Shown: positions 8,806 to 18,823, counted from the stretch's first letter. The stretch is DNA of 64,000 nucleotides from CAYMPH01 sp964529415 (GCA_964529415.1 CAZGWD010000003.1:1-64000); one strand, 5' to 3'. The notes: a model not told the origin generated them from the sequence alone. A program made the numbers and translations.

Positions 8806-8807
8806 TA

Positions 8808-9335
8808 ATGGAAGATAATTATCTCCGAACGGGTGTTATCACAAACGTTCACGGCCTTGACGGCCGTATGAAGATATATTTAATAACCGACAACCCTGAA
8901 CGTTTCAAACCCGGAAATTTCATTTATATTAACGAACTTTCCGGTTATAAAAAGTATAAAGTAAAAGAATTCATTGAAACGAAAAACAGAGCCGGAATAA
9001 TAAGGCTCGATGGCGTAAATAACTGCGATGAGGCTATATTATTAAAAAAGAAAGAATTATTTACAGATAAAAAGACTGTTGAAGAAACGAAAAAAAGCCT
9101 TGATTCAGATTCATTTTACTATTACGAAATCATTGGATGCAAGGTTGAATTAAAAGGAAAGTTTTACGGCACAGTAACTGAAATTACAGACAGCGGCGCC
9201 GGAAGCATTTTAATAATAAAAGACAAAAATGGAAAGGAACACATGGTTCCATTTGTTGAGCATATGGTTGGAACAGAAAGAATCAAAGATGGAATAATTG
9301 ACATCCATCCGGTTGAGGGTCTTCTTGATTTTTAA
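8808..9335 (+). CDS. rimM: 16S rRNA processing protein RimM
   Basis: 175 residues from ATG 8808; a TTG at 8802 would add two residues but gives no family-like N-terminus. The start YLRTGVITNVHGLDGRMKI is the family's RimM barrel signature, and the C-terminal PRC-barrel part (IIGCKVELKGKFYGTVTEI; GKEHMVPFVEHMV) is present. RimM binds S19 and helps mature the 3' domain of 16S rRNA. Three bases downstream of khpA; its end overlaps trmD. Confidence 0.94.
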   Translation: MEDNYLRTGVITNVHGLDGRMKIYLITDNPERFKPGNFIYINELSGYKKYKVKEFIETKNRAGIIRLDGVNNCDEAILLKKKELFTDKKTVEETKKSLDSDSFYYYEIIGCKVELKGKFYGTVTEITDSGAGSILIIKDKNGKEHMVPFVEHMVGTERIKDGIIDIHPVEGLLDF

Positions 9336-10032
9336 AATAATAACCCTTTTCCCTGAATTTTTCACATCACCGCTTAAAAGCGGGCTGCTCGGCAAAGCAA
9401 TAAGTAACGGCATAATTAAAATTGAAATAATTGATCTCAAGGAATTTACCGGAGATAAATTTAACAGATGCGATGATTCACCCTATGGCGGCGGAACAGG
9501 GATGGTGTTAAAGCCCGAACCTCTGTTCAATGCGATAAAATCCATAGGGGAAAATTCACAGAATTTCATAACAGCAATGACTCCCGCAGGAGAAAAGCTG
9601 GAACAGAATTTAGTTAAAAAGTTATCGTCTGAGAAAGAAATCGTAATTATTTGCGGACATTACGAAGGAATTGATCAGAGGGTGATAGATAAATTTGTTG
9701 ACCTTGAAATATCAGTTGGCGATTATATCCTTTCAGGCGGGGAATTTGCATCACTTGTTTTAATAGACGCTGTTTCAAGGTTAATACCGGGTTTTATGTC
9801 AAACGAGGATTCAATCATAGATGAAAGTTTCGAAAATCATCTGCTGGAATATCCTCAATACACAAGACCTGAAATTTTTGAGGATTTGGAAGTACCCGAA
9901 GTTCTTTTAAGCGGGGATCATAAAAAAATTGCAAAATGGAGACTTGGCAGAAGTCTTGATAAAACAGGAAAAGCCAGGCCCGATTTATATAAAAAGTTTT
10001 TAATAAATTTTATGTCAGGAGAATCAAAATGA
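9325..10032 (+). CDS. trmD: tRNA (guanine-37-N1) methyltransferase
   Basis: 235 residues from TTG 9325. This start gives IFKIITLFPEFFTSPL, the normal TrmD N-terminus, and has GAGG about 9 bases upstream; the longer frame from TTG 9298 would add nine residues with no family match. The SPOUT trefoil-knot SAM site is shown by ICGHYEGIDQRVID near 109-122 and the VGDYILSGGEFA block near 132-143. It methylates G37 next to the anticodon, which prevents +1 frameshifting. Overlaps rimM by 11 bases and rplS by 4. Confidence 0.95.
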   Translation: MIFKIITLFPEFFTSPLKSGLLGKAISNGIIKIEIIDLKEFTGDKFNRCDDSPYGGGTGMVLKPEPLFNAIKSIGENSQNFITAMTPAGEKLEQNLVKKLSSEKEIVIICGHYEGIDQRVIDKFVDLEISVGDYILSGGEFASLVLIDAVSRLIPGFMSNEDSIIDESFENHLLEYPQYTRPEIFEDLEVPEVLLSGDHKKIAKWRLGRSLDKTGKARPDLYKKFLINFMSGESK

Positions 10033-10433
10033 ATCTGCTTCAGTCAGTTGAAAAAGCAATAAAACCTGTTGAAAGAGAAATCAATTTCGAAATAGGTAAT
10101 ACAGTTAAAGTCCATTACAGGATAGTTGAGGGCGACAAGGAAAGAATTCAGATTTACGAAGGAATTGTTATAGCCATAGATGGTAAATCAATCGGAAAAA
10201 CATTTACTGTCAGAAAAATTTCATTCGATGTTGGGGTCGAAAGAGTTTTCCCTATATTTTCTCCGCGTATTGCTAAAATTGAAATAGTCCGTAAAGGAAA
10301 AATCAAAAGAGCCAAGTTATATTATTTAAGAGACAGAAAAGGCAAGTCGGCAAAACTTAAAGAAAAAATCAGTAAAACAGCTTTTGTTAAAAAAGCACAT
10401 GGAACTGCAAAAACAGAAATCAAAGAATCATAA
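10029..10433 (+). CDS. rplS: 50S ribosomal protein L19
   Basis: 134 residues. The family core is clear: FEIGNTVKVHYRIVEGDKER, then GVERVFPIFSPRIAKIEIV and KLYYLRDRKGKSAKLKE. bL19 sits at the 30S/50S interface. The tail after about residue 115 is a lysine-rich extension a little longer than the usual 115-residue protein. The ATG overlaps the trmD stop (ATGA). Last gene of the operon, followed by a terminator. Confidence 0.97.
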   Translation: MNLLQSVEKAIKPVEREINFEIGNTVKVHYRIVEGDKERIQIYEGIVIAIDGKSIGKTFTVRKISFDVGVERVFPIFSPRIAKIEIVRKGKIKRAKLYYLRDRKGKSAKLKEKISKTAFVKKAHGTAKTEIKES

Positions 10434-10460
10434 ATATTCAGTTATATATTACCGAAACAG

Positions 10461-10490
10461 AAGCTCCTTGCAAAACGAGGAGCTTTTTTT
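10461..10490 (+). terminator. Rho-independent terminator of the rpsP-rplS operon
   Basis: Stem AAGCTCCT (10461-10468) with AGGAGCTT (10478-10485), loop of nine bases, followed by a T run to 10490. It is 27 bases after rplS and runs into the stop codon region of the convergent kinase gene, so it may stop transcription from both sides. Confidence 0.9.
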
Positions 10491-13400
10491 ATTCTTTTTT
10501 CTTATTTAAAATTTTTCTTACGTAGTTCATCAGAAAATTCGGAGTAAAAGGTTTTTGTATAAAATCATAACCGTTTTTCTTATCCGAATCTTCTGCCATA
10601 TTGGAATAACCCGACATTAAAACAATTTTTATACCAGGCCTTATTTCAGAGAGCCTGTCAGCCAGATCATTTCCGTCAATTCCAGGCATAACTATATCGG
10701 TTATAACCAGATCCACATTGAAATCTTTATTTTCAAAAAGCTCAAGTGCATCCTCGCCGCTTGATGCGTTATATATAATATACCCTTGAGATTTTAATGT
10801 TTGTGAAGCAACCTTTTGAGGCGTTGAATTATCATCAACAATAAGAATTGATTCAGTGCCGCGTAAATCTTTAATTTCTATTTCCGTATCTTGTATCAAT
10901 TCTTCATTTTCCAGATAAGGGAGATAAATTTTAAAAGTTGATCCCTTGCCGATTTCGCTGTAAACCAGGATATTTCCTTTATGCTGTTTAACAATTCCAA
11001 AGACAGTTGAAAGCCCCAGCCCCGTACCCTTACCTTTTTCTTTTGTTGTAAAAAATGGATCAAATATTTCTTTCTGAACTTCCTTTGTCATGCCTATTCC
11101 GGTATCTGAAACAGAAACTACAGCATATTCACCGGGAGTAAGATTTTCAAAAATTTTTATGCGTTTTTCATCAAGTGTTTCCATTGATGTTTCTATTGTA
11201 ATTATTCCTCCAGCCGGCATTGCATCACGGGCATTTATAACAAGGTTAATCAGAATTTGGGAAACCTGTGTTGAATCAGCACAAATCTTTTTCATATTCA
11301 AGCTGTTTTTATTTTCCAAAGTTATATTATCGCCAATAAGCCTCGATAGCATTTTTGCGGTATTATTAACTGATTCGTTTAAATCTATCATGCTGAATTC
11401 AAGTTTGTTTTTTCTTCCAAAAGCGAGAAGCTGTTTGACAAGATCAGCAGCTTTATTACCAGCATTCATTATCATGCTGATATCATCTAATGCAGGATGG
11501 CCCTCAGGAAGTTTAAAGGATGCAAGTTCGCTGAAACCGAGAATGCCGGTTAGCAGATTATTGAAATCGTGAGCAACGCCGCCTGCAAGACGTCCGAGTG
11601 ATTCAAGTTTCTGTGTCTGAAGAAGCTGTTCTTTCAGAAAATCCTTTTCTATCTCTGCCTGTTTCCTCTCGGTGATATCAATCACCTGGGTAATTGAATT
11701 CATCTTGCCGAATGAATCCATGTAAACAGCGTTCCTCACCTCACCTATACGCTTCTCTCCATTTTTCTTAATAAAAACAATCTCATATTGAGGAGGAACA
11801 TCTTCTCCTTTCTGGCGTTTCTTATATCTTTCTAAAGTAAAATCTCTGCTTTCATCTGAAAGCAGAGAAATAAAATTTTTCCCAAGCAGCTCATTCTCTG
11901 TATAATCCGCCATGCTGCAGAATTTTTCATTTACATAAGAAAATTGGAAGTTATCATTTATAATTGCAATACCAACAAGAGATTTCTCAACTACAGAGCG
12001 GAATCTGTTTTCTTTTACCCGCAGTTCATCTTCCGCATGTTTGATATCTGTTATATCTCGTACTATAGAAAGCGCCTTTGATTCCCCGCATAAAACTAAT
12101 CTGCTTTCAAAATGCTTAATATTTGATTGTATCTCAATCTGATATTCATAGATCTGCATATCCCCTGATTCAAACAACCTGTGTAATTTATTTTCAGTCA
12201 ATTGAGCTAAATCCTGCGGCAGAACTTCAAATATATTTTTTCCTATAAATAAATCTCGCGGCATTGCCAATAAAGTATTATCTTTTACAACACAATCAAT
12301 AAATACCCCGTTTATATCAAACATAAACAAAATATCCGGATTAGCTTCAAGCATAGCGCGATTTCGTGTTTCGCTTTCCCTCAATGACTCTTCAGCATAT
12401 TTCCTGTCGGTGATATCGGTAATACTCTCTATTGCACCTATAATATTTCCAAACTGATCATGCAAAGCTGAGGCCTTTGCAACAACCCAGGCGCCCTTAT
12501 TGTTATTTAAAGCGCTGCAAAAAACTTCCACCTGTAGCGTGTCGTCCTCTCTGGTGACGCTGGAATATTGATCCGGATTTTCATTTTTTTTATTAAAAAA
12601 TAAATCCAGCAGAAGCAGCCGCTTCTCTCCATAAAAAGGAAGGGTGTGCGCATAATTGCTTTTTCCGATGATTTCAGAAGCAGGAACGCCTGTCATTTTC
12701 TCTATTGCTTTGTTCCAGATTATAACACGCCTTTCCTTATCAATTGCAAGAGTTGCATCCGGAAGGAATTCGATAATATCAATCAGCTGACTCCTGTTCG
12801 CCTGTAATGCATGTTCAGCCTTTTTTATTTCTGTTATATCAATCAGCGAAGCAACGCTTTTCTTTGTCCCAGGTATAATCTCAATTGTAAGCAATGTATC
12901 GCGAATTTCTCCGGATTTTGTTCTGAAACGGAATTCATATCCAGGAAGGGCGGCATCATGACTTTTACGTCTAAGCTTATGCTGTTCAATCATCCTATCA
13001 AGATCATCATGATGAACAAGCTTAGTCCATTTCATTTTTCCTATAATTTCATCCCTTGAATATCCTGAACGGAGAACGAATTCATTATTTACCATACTCA
13101 TTGTCATGTCTTCTTCAATGAGCAGCATTGCAGATCCGGTGTTTTCGAAAACTGCACGGTAATGTTCTTCGTTCTCCCGCAGCTTTTTTTCTATGCGAAG
13201 CCGCATCAGCATGCTTCCTATCTGCATAGCCAGCATCTCAAGAGTAATACGGGTGCCGGAAGGGATGGATTCATGTGTATGTGAAGCCAGATTTAAAATT
13301 GCAACAAGATTGCCTTGATCCATAATAGGGATAATTGCTATTGATCTCAATCCTTCTTTCATCCGAACATCATCAGTAACAGGGCGGACATCATTATAAT

Positions 13401-14052
13401 TCCCGTAAATAGCTTTACCTGATTGCACCATCTTAACAGATTTCGAATCCGGAGCAAAGTATTTAACCTGATTAATAAACTCTGAAGAAAGTCCGTAATG
13501 AACTGCAATGTCGAGCGCGCCTGTTGACTGATCGGAGAGATAGACTCCTCCGCAGTCAATGCTTTCAAGCTGCAGCAATATTTTTAAAACATTATCAAGA
13601 GCAGTCTGCAGCTCAGTACTTGCATTGAGCATCAAGCTGAGTTCGTGCTGCATTCTTAAATTTTCATTTGATTCAAATAAATCAAATGCCATTTCAATTG
13701 AAGTCTGGAAAACGAACTCACCGGAATTTTTAATCAGGAATCCGTAGCGTGTAATTCCTCTGATTTCCTCCAGCATTTCTTTTTCTGTATGTGAAGTCAA
13801 AAAAACTATAGGAATATGCCTTTTTGCAAGTATCTGCTGAGCTGCTTCCGAACCATTTATTCCTTTGCCGAGATTTACATCCATTAGAATAAGATTTAAT
13901 TTTTTATTGATTAAAGCTTCTTCAACGGCTTTTTCACCTGTATCAGCAGTAACAACATTATAGCCTAAGTTATTTATAATTTTTGCTGTAAATGCTGATA
14001 CTATAGCTTCATCTTCGACAATAAGGATAGTTTTTTGATTTTCATAGCTCAT
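10489..14052 (-). CDS. Large hybrid sensor histidine kinase (REC-GAF-multiple PAS-HisKA-HATPase-REC)
   Basis: 1187 residues, no membrane segment, so cytosolic. Order: receiver 1-125 (phospho-acceptor D58), GAF about 135-290, four PAS/PAC units about 295-795 (S-box starts such as HYRAVFENTGSAMLL, and RFRSVVEKSLVGIAI near 678), HisKA with the acceptor in GGVAHDFNNLLTG near H829, HATPase with N box LINLVINARDAMPAG and G boxes DTGIGM and GKGTGLGLS, and a C-terminal receiver about 1065-1185 (D near 1117 in VITDIVMPG). Receivers at both ends mean it can both take and pass phosphate in a relay. No output gene is adjacent. Signal unknown. Confidence 0.9.
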   Translation of the reverse strand: MSYENQKTILIVEDEAIVSAFTAKIINNLGYNVVTADTGEKAVEEALINKKLNLILMDVNLGKGINGSEAAQQILAKRHIPIVFLTSHTEKEMLEEIRGITRYGFLIKNSGEFVFQTSIEMAFDLFESNENLRMQHELSLMLNASTELQTALDNVLKILLQLESIDCGGVYLSDQSTGALDIAVHYGLSSEFINQVKYFAPDSKSVKMVQSGKAIYGNYNDVRPVTDDVRMKEGLRSIAIIPIMDQGNLVAILNLASHTHESIPSGTRITLEMLAMQIGSMLMRLRIEKKLRENEEHYRAVFENTGSAMLLIEEDMTMSMVNNEFVLRSGYSRDEIIGKMKWTKLVHHDDLDRMIEQHKLRRKSHDAALPGYEFRFRTKSGEIRDTLLTIEIIPGTKKSVASLIDITEIKKAEHALQANRSQLIDIIEFLPDATLAIDKERRVIIWNKAIEKMTGVPASEIIGKSNYAHTLPFYGEKRLLLLDLFFNKKNENPDQYSSVTREDDTLQVEVFCSALNNNKGAWVVAKASALHDQFGNIIGAIESITDITDRKYAEESLRESETRNRAMLEANPDILFMFDINGVFIDCVVKDNTLLAMPRDLFIGKNIFEVLPQDLAQLTENKLHRLFESGDMQIYEYQIEIQSNIKHFESRLVLCGESKALSIVRDITDIKHAEDELRVKENRFRSVVEKSLVGIAIINDNFQFSYVNEKFCSMADYTENELLGKNFISLLSDESRDFTLERYKKRQKGEDVPPQYEIVFIKKNGEKRIGEVRNAVYMDSFGKMNSITQVIDITERKQAEIEKDFLKEQLLQTQKLESLGRLAGGVAHDFNNLLTGILGFSELASFKLPEGHPALDDISMIMNAGNKAADLVKQLLAFGRKNKLEFSMIDLNESVNNTAKMLSRLIGDNITLENKNSLNMKKICADSTQVSQILINLVINARDAMPAGGIITIETSMETLDEKRIKIFENLTPGEYAVVSVSDTGIGMTKEVQKEIFDPFFTTKEKGKGTGLGLSTVFGIVKQHKGNILVYSEIGKGSTFKIYLPYLENEELIQDTEIEIKDLRGTESILIVDDNSTPQKVASQTLKSQGYIIYNASSGEDALELFENKDFNVDLVITDIVMPGIDGNDLADRLSEIRPGIKIVLMSGYSNMAEDSDKKNGYDFIQKPFTPNFLMNYVRKILNKKKE

Positions 14053-14125
14053 AATTCATTTCTTTTGAATCTTTTTTTTCTTTTCAGCCAAAAAAACATT
14101 AACAGCATTTCCAAACTGTATTTCA

Positions 14126-14170
14126 ATATATTCAGATAATATTTATCATCTAAACATTATCTGAATATAT
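14126..14170. repeat. Perfect 15-bp inverted repeat
   Basis: ATATATTCAGATAAT at 14126-14140 is exactly mirrored at 14156-14170, with 15 bases between. It lies in the 252-base gap between the kinase start and the transketolase stop. Possible regulatory operator for the kinase gene or a weak structural element. Confidence 0.6.
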
Positions 14171-14240
14171 TAATTATAAATGTGTAAAATTTTAATTGTC
14201 AAATATTAATTAAAAAAATTAATTTTATGGGCGGTATTTT

Positions 14241-14273
14241 GTCAGATACTTTTTTTTCTAAAAAGTATCTGAC
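14241..14273. terminator. Strong hairpin downstream of transketolase (possible terminator)
   Basis: GTCAGATACTTTTT (14241-14254) pairs with AAAAAGTATCTGAC (14260-14273), 14 pairs and a short loop, 32 bases past the tkt stop. On the tkt-sense strand there is no long U tract after the stem, so termination is plausible but not certain. Confidence 0.5.
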
Positions 14274-14304
14274 ATTAAAAAAGCGGGAAATGTGTAATAT
14301 AACA

Positions 14305-16281
14305 TTATTTTAAATATTTTTCAATTTTCTCAGCAATTGCAGATGGAGTGAAACCAAATTTTTCAGCAAGCACCTTGTCAGGAGCTGAAGCACCGAAATG
14401 GTCAAGTGTCATATAAAGTGCTTTTCTCCCTGCATATTTCTCCCAGCCGAATCTGCTTCCTGCTTCAACCACTGCAAAACGCGCTCCATCAGGAAGTATT
14501 TCCTCTTTATATTTTTCAGATTGTTTATCAAAAATTCCCCAGCACGGAAACGAAACCACCCTGACTTTAATTCCTTTTTTATTGAGCTCTTCTGAGGCTG
14601 ATATTGAGATATGAACTTCTGATCCTGATGATAGAATTATTATATCCGGCTTGCCTTCACAATCACGAATAATATACGCACCTTTAAAAAGACTTTCAGC
14701 TCCCTTGCCATCAATTTTCTGTAATACAGGCAGATCCTGTCTTGTAAGTGCAAGCATCGTTGGTCCTGTTTTTCTTGTTACAGCATATATCCACGCTTCT
14801 GCAGTTTCCTCTGCATCTGCAGGTCTTATTACATGCAGATTCGGAATTGCTCTTGCAGTAGCAAGATGTTCAACAGGCTGGTGTGTAGGGCCATCTTCTC
14901 CAACAAAAAATGAATCGTGAGTAAAAACAAAAATTGAATGCAGATTGCTTAACGCAGCAATTCGCACAGGCGGCCTCATATAATCCAGAAATACAAGAAA
15001 GGTTGCGCAGTAAGAAACAAAACCTCCATAGTAAGCAATTCCATTAACAATAGATCCCATAGCATGTTCCCTGACACCGAAATGAATGTTACGTCCTGTC
15101 CTGTTTCTTCCGGTTTCAGAAAAACCCTTAACAAAAGTTTTATTACTTGGTCCTAAATCTGCAGAGCCTCCGATAAAATTCGGCATCTCATTAAAAAGGC
15201 TTTCAATAACTTTACCCCCTGCACTTCTTGTTGCAATTTTTTTGTCCAATGGGAATTTCACCATTTTAGCTCTTAAAGCAGATGCATCATAATCTGAAAA
15301 AAACCTGTTCCATTTTAATTTCAAATCACCGGAAACAGTTTTATTGAAATCATTATTCCATTGTGAATAAACTTTAAGCAGTTCGGTTTTTCTTGATTTG
15401 AATATTTCATATACTTTATCAGGAACCTGAAAATACTTTTCCGGATCAAGTCCTAATGATTTTTTTGTTTCAGCAACATCCTTTTCACCAAGCGGTGCCC
15501 CGTGTGAATCAGCAGATCCTTCTTTTCCTGAACATCCTTTTGCAATACAGGTAGTCGCAATAATTATTGATGGACGTGAAGTTTCTTTCTGTGCTGCAAT
15601 TATTGCATTTTCTATCTGAGTAAAATCGTGACCATCTACTTCCTGGACATGCCAGCCGTATGCTTTAAATCTTGCTTCAGCATTTTCTCCAAAAGTAATA
15701 TCAGTACTGCCCTCAATGGATATGCTGTTTGAATCATAAAGATAAATTAGCCTTCCGAGACCGAGATGTCCTGCAATGGAAGCAGCTTCCGAAGCAACAC
15801 CTTCCATCAGATCACCATCACTTACAATTGCATAAATATAATGGTCAATAATATTTCCGAATTCCCCAGCAAGAAGATTTTCAGCAAGAGCCATTCCAAC
15901 TCCATTTGCAAACCCCTGGCCCAGAGGGCCTGTTGTTGTTTCAACTCCTGCGGTATGGCCGAATTCCGGATGTCCGGGAGTGAGACTTCCAAACTGTCTG
16001 AAATTTTTCAATTCATCCATTGAAAGGGAGTAGCCTGATAAATGCAGCATTGAATACAGAAGCATTGAGCCGTGGCCTGCAGATAATATAAATCTGTCTC
16101 TGTTTTTCCATGAAGGATCATCGGGATTATGTTTCAGTATTTTCGCCCACAATACCGCTGCCATGTCTGCACATCCCATTGGCATTCCGGGATGGCCTGA
16201 ATTTGCTTTCTGGACTCCATCCATTGCAAGTCCTCTTACTGTATTTGCAATTAATTGCAGATCATTTAAAGTTATATTCAT
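14305..16281 (-). CDS. tkt: Transketolase
   Basis: 658 residues, full length. TPP enzyme of the non-oxidative pentose phosphate pathway. Seen: N-terminal GHPGMPMGCADMAAVLW with the catalytic His, GPLGQGFANGVGMA, the TPP-binding GDG block SDGDLMEGVASEAASIAGHLGL, then the pyrimidine domain (GGSADLGPSN, FGVREHAMGSIVNGIAY) and the C-terminal domain. Stands alone; upstream gene plsC is 169 bases away. Confidence 0.96.
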   Translation of the reverse strand: MNITLNDLQLIANTVRGLAMDGVQKANSGHPGMPMGCADMAAVLWAKILKHNPDDPSWKNRDRFILSAGHGSMLLYSMLHLSGYSLSMDELKNFRQFGSLTPGHPEFGHTAGVETTTGPLGQGFANGVGMALAENLLAGEFGNIIDHYIYAIVSDGDLMEGVASEAASIAGHLGLGRLIYLYDSNSISIEGSTDITFGENAEARFKAYGWHVQEVDGHDFTQIENAIIAAQKETSRPSIIIATTCIAKGCSGKEGSADSHGAPLGEKDVAETKKSLGLDPEKYFQVPDKVYEIFKSRKTELLKVYSQWNNDFNKTVSGDLKLKWNRFFSDYDASALRAKMVKFPLDKKIATRSAGGKVIESLFNEMPNFIGGSADLGPSNKTFVKGFSETGRNRTGRNIHFGVREHAMGSIVNGIAYYGGFVSYCATFLVFLDYMRPPVRIAALSNLHSIFVFTHDSFFVGEDGPTHQPVEHLATARAIPNLHVIRPADAEETAEAWIYAVTRKTGPTMLALTRQDLPVLQKIDGKGAESLFKGAYIIRDCEGKPDIIILSSGSEVHISISASEELNKKGIKVRVVSFPCWGIFDKQSEKYKEEILPDGARFAVVEAGSRFGWEKYAGRKALYMTLDHFGASAPDKVLAEKFGFTPSAIAEKIEKYLK

Positions 16282-16450
16282 ATCAACCTTTTCTATCTGA
16301 TAATTTTTAAAAAACCACTTATCTAATATTTTTGGATTAAGTTAAAATCTTTTCATCAAAGGTGAAGTTAAACTTTATACTGTCAATGAATAAAAAGCGG
16401 AATTAACGCTGACTTTTTTAAAAAACAGGGAAATATAAATATCGGAATAA

Positions 16451-17164
16451 TTACTCAACCTGACTTGAAATAAGAGTTCTTACCTTTTCAGCAAGTTCTT
16501 CTACAGGTATATCACTGAATTCTGAAACCGGGATTGGATCAAGAACCTTTACCTTGATTTTATAACCTGATCTCATATTCATGCTGTATTTAGGCAATAT
16601 TTTTATAGTGCCGCTAACAGCAACTGGAAGTATTGGAATTCCCATTTTTTTTGCTACTAAAAAGGCGCCTGGTTTAAATGGTTTCAGAATGCCATCCGGT
16701 GATCTTGTACCTTCAGGAAAAATAAACACAGAGCTGCCTTCAGCAAGAGTTTTCTCGCATTCATCCAGCATCTTCCTGATGCTTTCCTTATCACCCCTTT
16801 TCAGTCCGATATAACGGTTTAAAACCATGTTCCATCCGATTAAAGGAACTCTGAATATTTCTGTTTTTGAAACCCATTTGAAATGATAAAAAAGTCTGAA
16901 CAAAACAAGGATATCGAACTGGGACTGATGATTTGATACAATAACAAAAGTCCTGAACCTGTCAGCCTTCTTCCGTCCGGTAATTAATACAGGAGTAAAT
17001 ATTGTATAAAGAGAAGCCCACAAGCTGGTAAATTGATGCAGAACAATAAGTTTTTTATCAAAAAAAACAGTCAGCATCCATATTGTAAATGCAATTGCAA
17101 ATAATACAATTGAAGTGATGCCTATAAATATTAAAAAAAGAATAGATATAATTCTGTTAATCAT
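16451..17164 (-). CDS. plsC: 1-acyl-sn-glycerol-3-phosphate acyltransferase
   Basis: 237 residues with an N-terminal hydrophobic anchor (about 5-35). Acyltransferase motif I (HX4D) is SNHQSQFD near residue 78-85 and motif III is FPEGTRSPDG near 150. It acylates lysophosphatidate to phosphatidate at the inner membrane. The N-terminal anchor and length fit the PlsC group. Separated by 24 bases from the ABC-F gene upstream, so possibly one transcript. Confidence 0.92.
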   Translation of the reverse strand: MINRIISILFLIFIGITSIVLFAIAFTIWMLTVFFDKKLIVLHQFTSLWASLYTIFTPVLITGRKKADRFRTFVIVSNHQSQFDILVLFRLFYHFKWVSKTEIFRVPLIGWNMVLNRYIGLKRGDKESIRKMLDECEKTLAEGSSVFIFPEGTRSPDGILKPFKPGAFLVAKKMGIPILPVAVSGTIKILPKYSMNMRSGYKIKVKVLDPIPVSEFSDIPVEELAEKVRTLISSQVE

Positions 17165-17188
17165 AATCCATAACTTATAATTAAATTT

Positions 17189-18823
17189 TTAAAGCATAAG
17201 CCTGTCGTGGCCATGGTAAAGCTCATCACGTATTTTTTTGATATCAGGATTTTCTATATATTCATCGAACTGCATTCTTCTGTCAATTATTCCAGCTGGA
17301 GTAATTTCAATAATTCTGTTTGCAGTAGTATTTACAAACTGGTGATCATGTGAAGTAAAAAGTATAACCTCAGGAAAAGCCATTAGCGCATCATTTAAAG
17401 AAGTGATAGATTCAAGATCAAGGTGATTGGTAGGCTCATCAAAGATCAGAACATTCGAATTTGAAAGCATCATTCTTGAAAGCATGCATCTGACCCTCTC
17501 CCCTCCGGAAAGTACATTCGTTTTTTTAAGCGCCTCGTCACCAGAAAAAAGCATTCTTCCCAAGAATCCCCGGATAAAATTTTCATCTTTATCTTCTGAA
17601 TATTGTCTCATCCAGTCAACCATATTATATTCGCCTGAAAAAAACGAAGCATTCTCTTTTGGAAAATAAGACCTGCTGATTGTTTCACCCCACCTGAAAT
17701 CACCTGAATCCTGTTTTGCCTCACCCATCAAAATCTGAAACAGAACTGTTTTTGCAAGATTATTCGGACCTACAAAAGCAATCTTGTCATTTTTTAATAC
17801 AATTAAATTCAAATTTTCAAATAGTTTTTCTCCATCTACAGATGCGGATAAATTTTCAATAGTAAGTATCATTTTCCCGCATTCTCTTTCAGGCTTAAAC
17901 ATTACATATGGGAATTTTCTCATTGAAACAGGCATCTCCTCAGGAGTCAGTTTTTCAAGGAGCTTTTTCCTTGAAGTTGCCTGTTTTGCTTTAGAGGCGT
18001 TTGAGCTGAATCTCTCAATGAATTCTTTCAGTTCTTTTGCCTTGTCTTCTTTCTTTCTATTGTCATCTCTTTTCTGTTTAAGCATAAGCTGACTTGCTGT
18101 GTACCAGAAAGAATAATTTCCTGCGTAAACAGATATCTTTCCAAAATCAATATCAGCAATGTGCGTGCATACCTTGTCAAGAAAGTGCCTGTCGTGAGAA
18201 ACAACTATAACTGTATTTTTATAATCGTAAAGAGAATTTTCAAGCCAGGATATTGATTCAATATCAAGGTGGTTCGTAGGTTCATCGAGCAGAAGTATAT
18301 CAGGATTTCCAAACAGAGCCTGCGCAAGGAGCACGCGTATCTTCTGTCCGCCCTCCAGTTCCTTCATTTTTTTCTGCTGAAGAGTTTCATCGATTCCGAG
18401 TTCTTTAAGCATTTTTGCAGCTTCAGATTCCGCATCATAGCCGTTCATTTCACCAAGAAGTTCTTCAAGCTCCGAAGCGCGCATGCCGTCTTCTTCGGTA
18501 AAATCCTCTTTGGCGTAAATTTCCTCGCGTTCTTTCAAAACCTCAAACAGCTTTTCAAATCCTTTTATAACTGTATTGATAACAGAAAATTCATCAAACG
18601 CGAACTGATCCTGGCTTAAAACAGCAATTCGTTCATTCGGATTTTTTGATATAGTCCCGTCTGTCTGTTCAATCTCTCCGGACAAAATTTTCAGAAACGT
18701 AGATTTTCCTGAACCATTCGCTCCGATTAGTCCGTAACAGTTACCCGGCGCGAATTTTATATTTGCATCCTTGAATAATATTCTTTTTCCGTAAGCGAGT
18801 GTTAAATTGTTAACCTGCAGCAT
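17189..18823 (-). CDS. ABC-F family ATPase (YkpA/YbiT-like)
   Basis: 544 residues, two ABC domains and no membrane part. Domain 1: Walker A GANGSGKST near 34-42, signature-like LEGGQKIRVLLAQALF, Walker B ILLLDEPTNHLDIES. A charged linker follows (about 240-300, RDDNRKKEDKAKELKEF). Domain 2: Walker A reads GPNNLAKTV, lacking the usual Gly before Lys, as in the YkpA-type ABC-F proteins I know; signature LSGGERVRCMLSRMML and Walker B LIFDEPTNHLDLES. ABC-F proteins act on ribosomes, rescuing or regulating translation; antibiotic resistance is not implied by this subfamily. Confidence 0.92.
   Translation of the reverse strand: MLQVNNLTLAYGKRILFKDANIKFAPGNCYGLIGANGSGKSTFLKILSGEIEQTDGTISKNPNERIAVLSQDQFAFDEFSVINTVIKGFEKLFEVLKEREEIYAKEDFTEEDGMRASELEELLGEMNGYDAESEAAKMLKELGIDETLQQKKMKELEGGQKIRVLLAQALFGNPDILLLDEPTNHLDIESISWLENSLYDYKNTVIVVSHDRHFLDKVCTHIADIDFGKISVYAGNYSFWYTASQLMLKQKRDDNRKKEDKAKELKEFIERFSSNASKAKQATSRKKLLEKLTPEEMPVSMRKFPYVMFKPERECGKMILTIENLSASVDGEKLFENLNLIVLKNDKIAFVGPNNLAKTVLFQILMGEAKQDSGDFRWGETISRSYFPKENASFFSGEYNMVDWMRQYSEDKDENFIRGFLGRMLFSGDEALKKTNVLSGGERVRCMLSRMMLSNSNVLIFDEPTNHLDLESITSLNDALMAFPEVILFTSHDHQFVNTTANRIIEITPAGIIDRRMQFDEYIENPDIKKIRDELYHGHDRLML

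Noticed and set aside
8802..8807. TTG 8802 start for rimM
   Set aside because: ATG 8808 gives the family N-terminus and a normal gap to khpA.
9298..9324. Longer trmD start at TTG 9298
   Set aside because: The nine extra residues have no family match and would overlap rimM further; TTG 9325 has a suitable GAGG.
12811..13747. Several plus-strand ORFs within the multi-PAS kinase gene
   Set aside because: They lie antisense to a continuous domain-rich protein, with no ribosome sites or recognisable products.
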